In this document: positions 53,427 to 62,100 of the stretch, piece after piece
Position numbering within the stretch: the first letter of the stretch is position 1
Layout: each line of letters starts with the position of its first letter
NCBI GenBank assembly: GCA_051967755.1
Contig: JBQDYD010000002.1
Location: 372,001 to 436,000 of the forward strand
Source: UBA1672 sp051967755
GTDB taxonomy: Bacteria > Pseudomonadota > Alphaproteobacteria > Micavibrionales > Micavibrionaceae
Direction: 5' to 3'
Length of the DNA stretch: 64,000 nucleotides
Position numbers and translations under genes: made by a program
The notes under the pieces: generated by a model
What the model saw: the letters and a program-made list of their open reading frames with translations, nothing else
What the model was told of the DNA's origin: nothing
Databases searched by the model: none

Positions 53427-54887
53427 ATGCGCATGATGTCGCCCGATATCGGGGTTTTACATTTTGTTGGGATTGGCGGGATCGGCATGAGCGGGATTGC
53501 GACCCTTCTCGTTTCACTTGGATATGTGGTCCAAGGCTCTGACATGGCGGAAAATGCGAATGTAAAACGCCTGAGAGAGCAGGGCGTTAATGTTTATATC
53601 GGACATGATGCAAACCATCTAAAACTGGACGATGGCAAAGTGCCTGTTGCGGTTGTTATTTCCTCTGCGATTAAGGACGATAATCCTGAATTGGTTGCAG
53701 CGCGCGCGGCTAAAATTCCTGTTGTGCAGCGCGCTGAGATGCTGGCGGAGCTAATGCGCCTGAAATCCGCGGTCGCAGTGGCGGGTACGCATGGCAAAAC
53801 AACGACCACATCTATGGTTGGGCAAATGTTGGATCAGGCAGGGTTTGATCCCACGGTTGTGAATGGCGGTATTGTAAATGCCTATGGCACAAATACGCGC
53901 TTTGGTAAAACCGATTGGATGGTGGTTGAGGCCGATGAAAGTGACGGTAGCTTTATTCGTTTGCCGTCAACTGTGGCGGTTGTGACCAACATCGACCCCG
54001 AACATATGGATCATTACGGGTCATTCGAACAGGTGAAAAATGCTTATCGTAGATTTGTTTTAAACCTGCCGTTCCATGGATATGCGTTGCTTTGTATTGA
54101 TCACCCTGAGGTTCAGACACTGGCGGCGCAGGTTTCGGATAGAAAAGTTATCACCTATGGATTTAACCCGCAGGCAGATATCCGCGCAAGCAACGTCAGA
54201 AGCGGCGCAGACGGCAGTGTCTTTGATGTGACGTTTGCAGGATGGCTTAATAAAGACGGTCAAGATTTGGAAATAAAAGATATTCATCTGTCTATGTTGG
54301 GTCGCCATAATGTTCAAAATTCACTTGTCGCACTTGGTGTTGCAAAAGAAATGAATGTGCCTGTTGCAACGATGAAAAAGGCGATGTGCAATTTTGGTGG
54401 TGTAAAGCGCCGTTTTACCAAAACGGGTGAGGTCGAAGGCATCACGATTATTGATGATTATGCGCATCATCCTGTTGAAATTGATGTGGTTCTAAAGACT
54501 GCGCGTTCTGCGGTAGAGGAAAATAACGGGCAGGTTATCGCCGTTATGCAGCCGCATCGTTATTCCCGCCTGCAAGACCTGTATGAAGAATTTTGCAGAT
54601 GTTTCAACGATGCCGATCATGTGATTGTTGCTGATGTTTATGAGGCAGGCGAAAAACCCATTGAAGGGGTTCATAAAGAATATCTTGTGCAGGGCCTTAA
54701 GACACATGGCCATCGATCGGTACATGCTTTGCCGGAACGTGATGATTTGGCGCGTCTTGTGGCACAAGTTGCAAAAAAGGGCGACTACGTGATCGTGATG
54801 GGCGCAGGAAATAGTACGCAATGGGCTTATAGCCTTCCTGAAGAGCTTACTGAAGAATTGAAAAAATCTAAGGGAGCAGCCGCGTGA
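53427..54887 (+). CDS. murC: UDP-MurNAc:L-Ala ligase MurC
   Basis: A 486-aa Mur ligase with N-terminal HFVGIGGIGMSGIA, ATP loop GTHGKTTTTSM, EADESDGSF, NIDPEHMDHYGS and DDYAHHPVEI. Adds L-alanine to UDP-MurNAc, the first peptide step. AGGAG lies 11 nt upstream; ATG 53433 is an alternative. Overlaps murB by 4 nt. Confidence 0.96.
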   Translation: MRMMSPDIGVLHFVGIGGIGMSGIATLLVSLGYVVQGSDMAENANVKRLREQGVNVYIGHDANHLKLDDGKVPVAVVISSAIKDDNPELVAARAAKIPVVQRAEMLAELMRLKSAVAVAGTHGKTTTTSMVGQMLDQAGFDPTVVNGGIVNAYGTNTRFGKTDWMVVEADESDGSFIRLPSTVAVVTNIDPEHMDHYGSFEQVKNAYRRFVLNLPFHGYALLCIDHPEVQTLAAQVSDRKVITYGFNPQADIRASNVRSGADGSVFDVTFAGWLNKDGQDLEIKDIHLSMLGRHNVQNSLVALGVAKEMNVPVATMKKAMCNFGGVKRRFTKTGEVEGITIIDDYAHHPVEIDVVLKTARSAVEENNGQVIAVMQPHRYSRLQDLYEEFCRCFNDADHVIVADVYEAGEKPIEGVHKEYLVQGLKTHGHRSVHALPERDDLARLVAQVAKKGDYVIVMGAGNSTQWAYSLPEELTEELKKSKGAAA

Positions 54888-55834
54888 GCCAACCAGATTC
54901 TACCCCTTATGAGATTGATATTTACCGATATGATGGTGAGTTTAAAGAGAATGTGCCGTTAGGGGATAAAAGCTGGTTTAGGTGTGGTGGTTCGGCAGAT
55001 GTTTTATTTGAGCCGGACAGTTTGGATGATCTTGCCATTTTCCTAAAAGAATACCCTGAAGCAGAGCCTCTCACTATCCTTGGGGGGATGGCCAATACGA
55101 TTGTACGTGATGGGGGAATTCGCGGCGTTACGATCCGTTTGGGAAAGCCATTTGCCGACATTGAAGTACGCGGACGAAAAATCATGGCGGGCGCAGGGGC
55201 GCTTAATGGTTCTGTTGCCGCGGCTGCGGCGAAGGCCGGGATTGGCGGATTAGAGTTTTTATCCGGTATTCCGGGCACTGTAGGCGGCGCGCTTCGTATG
55301 AATGCAGGCGCATATGGGCGTGAGGTTTCTGATGTGTTGGTCGGAGCCATGGCGCATGGCCGTGACGGAAAATTTATGCCTTTGTTGCCCGAAGATATGG
55401 ATATGAAATACCGTTATTGTGGTGTGCCACAAGGGAGCGTATTTGTCGGCGCGGTGTTTGTGGGGCAGTCTGAAGATAAGGGAACTGTGAAAAAAAGGTT
55501 GAAAGAGATTAAGTCACAGCGGCAAAAGACACAGCCAATTTCAGAAAAAACCGGAGGCTCTACGTTTGCTAACCCGTCTGAAGAAGACCTTAAAAAAGCA
55601 GGGCTGGAGGCAGGGACGCGCGCGTGGCAATTGGTAGAAAAGGTCGGCGGTAGAGACCTGCAAATTGGAGGGGCACGTATGAGTGATAAACACCTCAACT
55701 TCATGATCAATGATGGAAATGCGACCGCCAAAGATCTGGAAGATTTGGGGGATGAGTTAATTAAGCGCGTCCGAGAGCAGTGCGGTATTGAGCTACATTG
55801 GGAAATTAAGCGTATCGGGGAATATGCACGTTAG
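54884..55834 (+). CDS. murB: UDP-N-acetylenolpyruvoylglucosamine reductase MurB
   Basis: A 316-aa FAD enzyme starting at GTG 54884, with AGGGAG 7 nt upstream and its first bases overlapping the murC stop. Motifs: LGDKSWFRCGGSADVL, LEFLSGIPGTVGGALRMNAGAYG, catalytic Ser region GGSTFANP and ISDKHLNF-like MSDKHLNFMIN. It makes UDP-MurNAc. In most alphaproteobacteria ddl comes next; here about 5 kb of other genes intervenes. Confidence 0.95.
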   Translation: MSQPDSTPYEIDIYRYDGEFKENVPLGDKSWFRCGGSADVLFEPDSLDDLAIFLKEYPEAEPLTILGGMANTIVRDGGIRGVTIRLGKPFADIEVRGRKIMAGAGALNGSVAAAAAKAGIGGLEFLSGIPGTVGGALRMNAGAYGREVSDVLVGAMAHGRDGKFMPLLPEDMDMKYRYCGVPQGSVFVGAVFVGQSEDKGTVKKRLKEIKSQRQKTQPISEKTGGSTFANPSEEDLKKAGLEAGTRAWQLVEKVGGRDLQIGGARMSDKHLNFMINDGNATAKDLEDLGDELIKRVREQCGIELHWEIKRIGEYAR

Positions 55835-55852
55835 GTTTGTTCAAATATAATT

Positions 55853-56695
55853 ATGTCTAAAAACGTTATAAATATAAGAAGAGCTGTTTTTGTAATGCTC
55901 TTTTTATGTGTTTTGTCGCCTGTCTTCTATATCTATTTTAAATATTCCAGCCACTATGAACGCAGAGACGGCGTTTTATATCAAGATGTTATTCCCCGCA
56001 ATGCGGAGCCCTTAAGAAAAGCCGGCGCTCGATTTTCGCGCAAATCTTTGTATGTTCCTGACGGGATGCAGAAAAAGCGTGAAATGAATTTCTTGTGGTT
56101 TGAGTCCTTTTCCAAAGAACGCGCGAGTGATACTTATCCTTTGGTGGTCGTGCTGCATGGTAGTACAGGTTACTCTTATGCTGCGGACTATCTTTCTGTA
56201 TATGATATCACGCAGCAATATCCGGCATATATTTTAGTGCCCATGGCACCGGCGTATACTTCATGGAGCGGGCGAAGCTTGTTTTCTTGGGCGCCGCCGG
56301 AACTGCCACATGTTGTGTCATTAATCAATGCGTTATCAGAGCGCTATCCTATCGATAAAAAAAGAATATATGTAATCGGCTGCTCTATGGGTGGATATGG
56401 TGTTTTTTATGCAGCAAAAGAGTATTCAGATATTTTCGCCGCAGGGGTTTCGATAAGTGGTGCATGGGATGAAGAGGATGCTAAAAATATGCGCGGGCTT
56501 CCTCTTTACATTATGGCAGGTAAGCGCGATAAGGCTGTGCCGTATGAGAGAACCGCAAAGATGGCCGAGGCTATCGCAGGGTATGGAGGGGATGTTCAAT
56601 TTAGTGCCTTTAATATGGGACATAATTGTCCATCATCTCATTATTATACGCGCGCTGTTTGGCGTTGGATGTTTTCAAAAACATTAGATGAGTAG
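55853..56695 (+). CDS. Membrane-anchored alpha/beta hydrolase (esterase/PHB-depolymerase-like)
   Basis: A 280-aa protein with an N-terminal TM segment (about 10-29) that places the enzyme in the periplasm. Alpha/beta-hydrolase features: oxyanion strand VVVLHGSTG, nucleophile elbow GCSMGGYG, the Asp segment AGKRDKAVP and a C-terminal His in MGHNC. This is the feruloyl-esterase/PHB-depolymerase-like type. The substrate is unknown. It sits 18 nt after murB and is the first gene of the insertion in the dcw cluster. Confidence 0.8.
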   Translation: MSKNVINIRRAVFVMLFLCVLSPVFYIYFKYSSHYERRDGVLYQDVIPRNAEPLRKAGARFSRKSLYVPDGMQKKREMNFLWFESFSKERASDTYPLVVVLHGSTGYSYAADYLSVYDITQQYPAYILVPMAPAYTSWSGRSLFSWAPPELPHVVSLINALSERYPIDKKRIYVIGCSMGGYGVFYAAKEYSDIFAAGVSISGAWDEEDAKNMRGLPLYIMAGKRDKAVPYERTAKMAEAIAGYGGDVQFSAFNMGHNCPSSHYYTRAVWRWMFSKTLDE

Positions 56696-56822
56696 CCGAG
56701 GAATAATGTCAGTCGGGGGATATTTTTTTAAAAATATCAAAAAAGAGCTGTTTTTTGTACAAAATCAAAACCATAATAGCCCGTGACAAAAATAGACATT
56801 GTTAGGGCATGTGAGTATTTAA

Positions 56823-57269
56823 ATGGTAATTAGCTTTAAAAAGGTAAGTGTTCTTGTCGCAGAAGATAATCCGGCGATTAGCTCAATCTACAGGCAGGTT
56901 TTGGAAGAGCTGGATTTTGGAAAGATTACAATGACATCTGATGGTGATCGGGCGTTCGAAGCATTTTGTGAATTAAAACACGATATTATTATCAGCGACT
57001 GGGAAATGGAGCCGACTTCGGGGATGGAATTTCTGAGGAAGGTGCGTAAATCTGAGGCTTCGCCGGATCGAATGGTTCCATTCATTTTTATTACAGGCTA
57101 CGCGGCGCAGTCCAAAATTCAAAAAGCAACACACGAAGGTATGACTGCATTTATTGTAAAGCCGTTTACAGTTGAAAAGCTGGCTGAAAAGCTTGAGGAT
57201 ATTATTAATAATCCGCCTGAATTTCTTGTTGGTGATGAATCTTTAGAAGCGGATGGACGCGCGACGTAG
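56823..57269 (+). CDS. Single-domain response regulator, paralogue of the fused regulator at 14.5-15.5 kb
   Basis: A 148-aa CheY-like receiver with acidic pocket AEDN, phospho-acceptor Asp59 (IISDW) and Lys113 (VKPF). Asp59, Lys113 and the SPxR, GY and PPEF/PREF segments are at the same numbers as in the 335-aa protein at 14503-15510. Its C-terminal half-partner is the next gene (44-nt gap). No kinase gene nearby. Confidence 0.88.
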   Translation: MVISFKKVSVLVAEDNPAISSIYRQVLEELDFGKITMTSDGDRAFEAFCELKHDIIISDWEMEPTSGMEFLRKVRKSEASPDRMVPFIFITGYAAQSKIQKATHEGMTAFIVKPFTVEKLAEKLEDIINNPPEFLVGDESLEADGRAT

Positions 57270-57313
57270 TTTTAAATTCTGTGTGAAGACTGCGTTATAT
57301 AATTGAGTGATAT

Positions 57314-57790
57314 ATGGTTAATGAGAGTATTGTAAGATTAAGAAAAAAGACAGGGACAGGGAAAATATCCCCGGAACTGATAAAGCGCGCATCGAGAGTT
57401 TTAGCCGCGAATAATGTGGATTTCATTCCTATGGGACGTGTTTTTGTTACGGATCTTGGTGATGTGATTGAGCGACTTGAAGAATCTAAGAGCAGTGTCG
57501 AGGCGATGCGTCCGGAGATCACAAAATGTGTGATGGAACTGAAGGCCAACTCAACTATGTTTGGGTTTGATTTGATTGGTGATATGTCTGCAATGTTACT
57601 CAGTTTGATTGAGACAACAAAAAAGATAGACCGTAATTTAGTGAGCTTGCTCAACGTGTATCATAAGTCATGTAAGGCGATGGTCAGTACAAAAATGTCA
57701 GGTGACGGCGGGGAGATGGGAAAAGAAATTCTCGAAGAATTCACCGCAGCCTGTGACAGATATGAACGTCGGCGCCGTTCTATCGCTTAA
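57314..57790 (+). CDS. Stand-alone homologue of the C-terminal domain of the fused response regulator
   Basis: A 158-aa helical protein. Blocks shared with residues about 185-330 of the 14503-15510 product are NNVDFIPM, ELKANSTMFGFDLIGDMSA, GDGGEMG and LEEFTAACDRYERR. It follows its receiver gene, so receiver and output domain are split here. Likely a signalling or scaffolding partner. Family not named. Confidence 0.8.
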   Translation: MVNESIVRLRKKTGTGKISPELIKRASRVLAANNVDFIPMGRVFVTDLGDVIERLEESKSSVEAMRPEITKCVMELKANSTMFGFDLIGDMSAMLLSLIETTKKIDRNLVSLLNVYHKSCKAMVSTKMSGDGGEMGKEILEEFTAACDRYERRRRSIA

Positions 57791-57816
57791 GTCCGCTCTT
57801 TACGAATTAATATCTA

Positions 57817-58266
57817 TTATTCAGGCTCTGAGCATTTAGGGTAATCTTCTGATGAAACGCGCGTCCATTTTTGCGTTTTTCCGAAGAGGGGAATCCCGAC
57901 ATAACCTCTGAGTTTTAATGTGTTCTTATCGACCAGAGTCACGTTGGCGTTATAGATATCGCCGTCATCGGCTTTATAGATTTTTCCATCTTTCCAATCG
58001 CTACCGTCTGGCCTAAAACCCCACATTAATTTAAGGCCGCACATTGGCTTTTTCCTTTCACTGGCGTCGGGGTTCTTTTCGTCATATTGCATGCCGCCCT
58101 CAATAATCCAGTGAATGTTGCCGCACAGGCTGTCGTAACATTTGGTGACATGGATGACAGATCTTTTGTTTTCTGTGAGCCAATACCCTTCTGCCTCGTT
58201 GGCAAATGCATTGTTAGGTGTTACCGCCAATGCGGTGAGTATTCCAAAAAGATAAAAATATTTCAT
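57817..58266 (-). CDS. DUF2147 exported protein
   Basis: A 149-aa protein with signal peptide (cleavage near AFA at 22). The mature part starts EGYWLTENKRSVIHVTKC, then LCGNIHWI and KPMCGLKLMWGF, ending LRGYVGIPLFGKTQKWTR, all typical of DUF2147 with its conserved Cys residues. Function unknown. Opposite in direction to the flanking dcw genes, with the murF-type gene 48 nt behind it. Confidence 0.88.
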   Translation of the reverse strand: MKYFYLFGILTALAVTPNNAFANEAEGYWLTENKRSVIHVTKCYDSLCGNIHWIIEGGMQYDEKNPDASERKKPMCGLKLMWGFRPDGSDWKDGKIYKADDGDIYNANVTLVDKNTLKLRGYVGIPLFGKTQKWTRVSSEDYPKCSEPE

Positions 58267-58314
58267 AATAACAAACCCTCCTGTTGGATGATTCTATCAC
58301 AAAACAGGAAAGGA

Positions 58315-59961
58315 TTATATCTTTAGGACACGCTCGTATATGTCGGGAAGGTCATTTTCCAGTAAAATAATGTCTTTTGGACGTTTGTTTTCTATTAGCC
58401 ATTTTTCAGCAGATTCGAAGGTTTCAAACTGCTGGATTACAACGCCGTTTTTGTTGTTTGCGTTAAACCCTTCGAAGAATGTCGGGATGCGGCTCGGGCT
58501 GACGATGATAATGATATCGCATACTTCGGCCGCAAGGTGACCAAGCGTTCGGTGCACTTCGTCATGGGCTTCTCCAAGCTCGACAATTCCCGGTGTAACA
58601 AGAATTCCGCGCCCGTTTGTATGATCCGCAAGAACACGCATCACATGTAACGCAGAGCGGAAGCCCGGAGGGTTAGAGTTAAAGGCGTCATCAATAATCA
58701 TGGAACCGTCTACATGTTGCTTGACCTCTAATCTGTGTTTGATTTGCGGCGTAGAGGCGAGTGCGGTTTTGATGTCTTTGGCGTTCATACCAAGGCTCAT
58801 CGCGCATGCAAAAGCCAAGGCGATATTGTGTCCGTGATGAATGCCATAAAGCGGCGCACGTAGGGTGTATTTTTCATTCTTCCATTCAACATTAACGCAG
58901 ATACCTTTCGGGGTTTGCTCTACGGACATGATGTTTAAATCATCAGGCGCAAGATAGCTGAACTCTTGATCATTTTTCGGGGTGTTAGTCTGCATCGGCT
59001 CCCCGCAGACGATGAAATTATCCATGTTTTTGTTACGAATATTTCGTGAGTGTTCGAACTTTAATGTTCTTTCATGCACAATTACGGTTCCGTTGCGCGC
59101 TAATACAGATTGGGCAAGTTCATATTTTGCATGGACAACTGTTTCCAATGATTTAAAGCGTTCATAGTGGGCGTGGCCAATAGAGGAAATGATACCGTAA
59201 TTTGGCGGCGTTAAATTGCATAAGGCGGCAATGGATCCGGGGCCGTATGCGCCCATTTCCACGATCAGGTATTTATGATTCGGTTCCAGTTGTTCGCGGA
59301 TAATACGTGTAATGCCCATTAACGTATTGACGGAACCGGGGGTGACGAGGGTTGGGGCTCCGGCTTTTAAAATATGCCCTAAGATATGCTTGATTGATGT
59401 TTTGCCATAGGATCCGGTAATGCCGATCACAATCGGGCTTAATTCCTCCAGCTTGGCCTTGGCTTCTTTCATATACATTTTTTGTATTGATGCCTCATAG
59501 GGCGCTAATGTGGCATTACCCAAAATCAGTAAGAGTGGTAAAAGTTGTACCGCAACAATCCAAAGGATGGTGTGCGATAGATAAAATGCACCCGCAGCAC
59601 ATAGAGCAACATAAATCAAAGACATAACCAGAATGCGTTTTGCGCGCGCGGTTAACACAAATGCCTTTTTAGATGCTTTGCGCGGGTCTTTTTCTAAATA
59701 TGTAGCAAATGCAAATATCAGAAAAACGGCTGCATTTAACCCGACAGAGGGAATATCAGTGAACAGATCCACGCCAAGAACAAGCAGTAAGAATTGCGTG
59801 ACGCGTGTGTCGAAGACTTTATGTTTAAAAACCCAGCCGATAAGGCGACTGTTATTGTAATCATCTTGCTGAAGAGCGTGGAGGTAGCTCATTAATCGTT
59901 TTCCGGAAAAAGTCAGGAATGCGATTAAGGTGAAAATTTGTATGGCGAAATCAGCAGTCAT
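58315..59961 (-). CDS. murF: Membrane-anchored MurF-type ligase lacking the N-terminal Mur domain
   Basis: A 548-aa protein. Residues 1-160 hold about five hydrophobic segments (near 5-20, 56-70, 76-92, 110-130, 134-152). The Mur ligase central domain follows, with ATP loop GSYGKTS (183-189) and later GHAHYERF. The C-terminal domain has IIDDAFNSNPPGFRSAL, TPGIVELGEAH and LLENDLPD. DD-[FY]N-NP is MurF-type. The N-terminal UDP-MurNAc-binding domain of ordinary MurF is absent, replaced by membrane. VELG and LENDLPD differ from the LELG and KGSR of proteobacterial MurF, resembling variants I associate with Patescibacteria and some Gram-positives. Its ATG overlaps the hydrolase stop (ATGA). Expected to add D-Ala-D-Ala. 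Confidence 0.88.
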   Translation of the reverse strand: MTADFAIQIFTLIAFLTFSGKRLMSYLHALQQDDYNNSRLIGWVFKHKVFDTRVTQFLLLVLGVDLFTDIPSVGLNAAVFLIFAFATYLEKDPRKASKKAFVLTARAKRILVMSLIYVALCAAGAFYLSHTILWIVAVQLLPLLLILGNATLAPYEASIQKMYMKEAKAKLEELSPIVIGITGSYGKTSIKHILGHILKAGAPTLVTPGSVNTLMGITRIIREQLEPNHKYLIVEMGAYGPGSIAALCNLTPPNYGIISSIGHAHYERFKSLETVVHAKYELAQSVLARNGTVIVHERTLKFEHSRNIRNKNMDNFIVCGEPMQTNTPKNDQEFSYLAPDDLNIMSVEQTPKGICVNVEWKNEKYTLRAPLYGIHHGHNIALAFACAMSLGMNAKDIKTALASTPQIKHRLEVKQHVDGSMIIDDAFNSNPPGFRSALHVMRVLADHTNGRGILVTPGIVELGEAHDEVHRTLGHLAAEVCDIIIIVSPSRIPTFFEGFNANNKNGVVIQQFETFESAEKWLIENKRPKDIILLENDLPDIYERVLKI

Positions 59962-60767
59962 GATTGTCTTTCTTTAATAAACGCATCAATAATTTTAATG
60001 ACTTGGTGGCGGCCGTTCTGCAAGACGGAATAGTGATCTTGCCCGTCTAATAGAGATAATTTTGAGTTGGGAATCAACTGTGAATATCGTTTTCCGAATT
60101 CAGGCGGTGTTTCTGAATCTTCTGTCCCGTATATTAATGCCACAGGGCATTGTATCTTTTTCGCTGTTTCGCTCAAATCTTCATTTACGACACGGATAAA
60201 AACAGTGCGCATCGGGCCGGACTTCTTATAGTCGGCGCTTCCGAATTTACTCATTATCTTGGTTTTGAGTGCCCCTTCGGGAATCACTTTCCTTAAGATT
60301 TTGAAGAGTTTAATACGCAAATAAAAATAAAGTTTTTTAAGTGGAGGTCTTTTTTTCTTAAGACCTGCGCCTGAAATAAAGATCATGGAATTTACGCACT
60401 CAGGGTGGTGCGCAGCGATTTGAGTGCCTACACGGCAACCAAATGAATGCCCGATCCAAATGACGGGCGGTATTTTGTTTTTTTTAAGCCATTGCGCAAC
60501 CGCATCGGCGTAATCTTTTGTGTCCCAACTCTCCGGTGGTGGTGGAGATGCGCCAAATCCTGGGAAATCTAATGCGATATGATTTGCATGTGGCTCTAGC
60601 GGTGTAATAAGAGGCGCAAAGTTAGCGTGCGTATGCCCCCATCCATGCGCCCATAAAATCAGGGGTTTGGTATTCTTCCCCGTATTTTTTGCAAGCGTGT
60701 CTAACGAGAAATCCTTGCCTGCCGTTGTGTAGGCGAACTTTACCCCCTCAGAATTGAATTCTTGCAC
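59958..60767 (-). CDS. Alpha/beta hydrolase coupled to the MurF-type ligase
   Basis: A 269-aa soluble alpha/beta hydrolase with oxyanion region WAHGWGHTHANF, nucleophile elbow GHSFGCR, Asp region YGTEDSETPP and His in DGQDHYSVL, so the triad is complete. It precedes murF with a 4-nt overlap, so the two are translationally coupled and divergent from ddl. Substrate unknown; the tight link to MurF suggests a cell-wall or lipid-carrier role, by inference only. Confidence 0.85.
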   Translation of the reverse strand: MQEFNSEGVKFAYTTAGKDFSLDTLAKNTGKNTKPLILWAHGWGHTHANFAPLITPLEPHANHIALDFPGFGASPPPPESWDTKDYADAVAQWLKKNKIPPVIWIGHSFGCRVGTQIAAHHPECVNSMIFISGAGLKKKRPPLKKLYFYLRIKLFKILRKVIPEGALKTKIMSKFGSADYKKSGPMRTVFIRVVNEDLSETAKKIQCPVALIYGTEDSETPPEFGKRYSQLIPNSKLSLLDGQDHYSVLQNGRHQVIKIIDAFIKERQS

Positions 60768-60851
60768 ATTACTTCCCCTTTTAAGAGACGCGGTTTCGTG
60801 ATTAAATACATGAATCTAAATCGATCACTTCTACTTATACACGATTGACCC

Positions 60852-62099
60852 ATGGCTCAAAACAAAACTACAAAAAATGACCTGATCAATAAAAAGACTG
60901 TCGCTGTCTTTTTTGGGGGGCGTTCTCCCGAACATGATGTAAGCGTAATCTCAGGCCTGCAAGCGTTACAAGCACTTGATAATACATTATATAATCCCAT
61001 GCCTGTTTATGTGGCACCTGACGGCGCTTGGTATGTTGGCGACATCCTATCAAAGCGTGAGAGTTATATGCTTGATAGCGCGCGTAAGAAAGAGGTTACA
61101 GAAGTGATTCTTGATCTGCGCGGGCAACGTGGCGGCGTGTTAGTGCCAAAGAAACAGCCATTATTCGGAAGTGCCAAGCCAATCACCTTTGATATTGCGC
61201 TTCCTGTGTTTCACGGCCTGTATGGAGAAGACGGAAATATTCAGGGGCTTTTTGAGTTAGCAAATGTTCCATATGCAGGGATGCGCACAAAGGCATCTGC
61301 ATTGTTAATGGATAAGGTCACAACGAAATATATGCTAAAAGCGCTTGATATCCCTGCGCTTCCGTTTGCTGTTTTAAAACGCCCGCATGACGGCTATTTG
61401 ATCGATGAAGAGGTTTTAGACGGTTTGTTAAAGCCTGTAGGCTTTCCATGTATCATTAAGCCGTCGCATCTGGGGAGCTCTATCGGTGTGGCAAAAGTGA
61501 ATGATGCCACCGAGGCAAAAGCATGTTTACCTGCGATATTTGAATTTGATGATTCTGCGATCGCAGAGCCGTTCGTTGAAAATTTGATTGAATACAACGT
61601 GTCTGTTGCGCGCCTAAACGGAGAGGTTGTTACATCTGCTATTGAACGCCCGAAAGCAACTGAGGAGCTTTTGGACTTTAAACAAAAATATATGTCGGGC
61701 GGGGACGGTAAGCTTGGCGATAAGCAAAGTGGCGCCAAAATGTTTACAACCGCGAGTGAGGGGATGTTGTCATTAACGCGTGAAATTAACCCTGAAATCC
61801 CTGCAGAATTAGATTCAAATATTCGCACCTGGGGCGCGCGCTTGTTCGAAGCCATCGATGGTACCGGTGTTCCGCGTATTGATTTTATCGGAAACGCCAA
61901 AAGCGGCGAAATATGGATGAACGAAGTTAATCCGTGCCCGGGCTCTCTGGGGTATTTCCTGTGGGAGGCAGCAAAAGACCCCGTTTTCTTTACGGATTTG
62001 TTGACGTCGATGATTGCAGAGGCCATGAATGAAAATAAAGGGCGTATCTTACCGTATGATCCGGTTCCGCAAGATGCGCGTTTGTTAAAAAGAGGGTGA
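60852..62099 (+). CDS. ddl: D-alanine-D-alanine ligase, long variant
   Basis: A 415-aa ATP-grasp ligase. Motifs: FFGGRSPEHDVSVISG, LPVFHGLYGEDGNIQGLFE, PSHLGSSIGVAKV and NEVNPCPGSLGYFLWE in the metal/substrate site. The usual DdlB is about 305 residues with NEVNTxPGMT. The extra length lies partly in the N-terminal domain and in a KYMSGGDGK...GAKMF insertion. The C-terminal motif variant and linkage to the unusual murF suggest a shared foreign origin. It makes the dipeptide used by MurF. ftsQ starts 1 nt after its stop. Confidence 0.93.
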   Translation: MAQNKTTKNDLINKKTVAVFFGGRSPEHDVSVISGLQALQALDNTLYNPMPVYVAPDGAWYVGDILSKRESYMLDSARKKEVTEVILDLRGQRGGVLVPKKQPLFGSAKPITFDIALPVFHGLYGEDGNIQGLFELANVPYAGMRTKASALLMDKVTTKYMLKALDIPALPFAVLKRPHDGYLIDEEVLDGLLKPVGFPCIIKPSHLGSSIGVAKVNDATEAKACLPAIFEFDDSAIAEPFVENLIEYNVSVARLNGEVVTSAIERPKATEELLDFKQKYMSGGDGKLGDKQSGAKMFTTASEGMLSLTREINPEIPAELDSNIRTWGARLFEAIDGTGVPRIDFIGNAKSGEIWMNEVNPCPGSLGYFLWEAAKDPVFFTDLLTSMIAEAMNENKGRILPYDPVPQDARLLKRG

Positions 62100-62100
62100 T

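Noticed and set aside
55853..60767. Mobile element carrying the dcw insertion
   Set aside because: No transposase, integrase, terminal repeats or tRNA boundary seen at either end.
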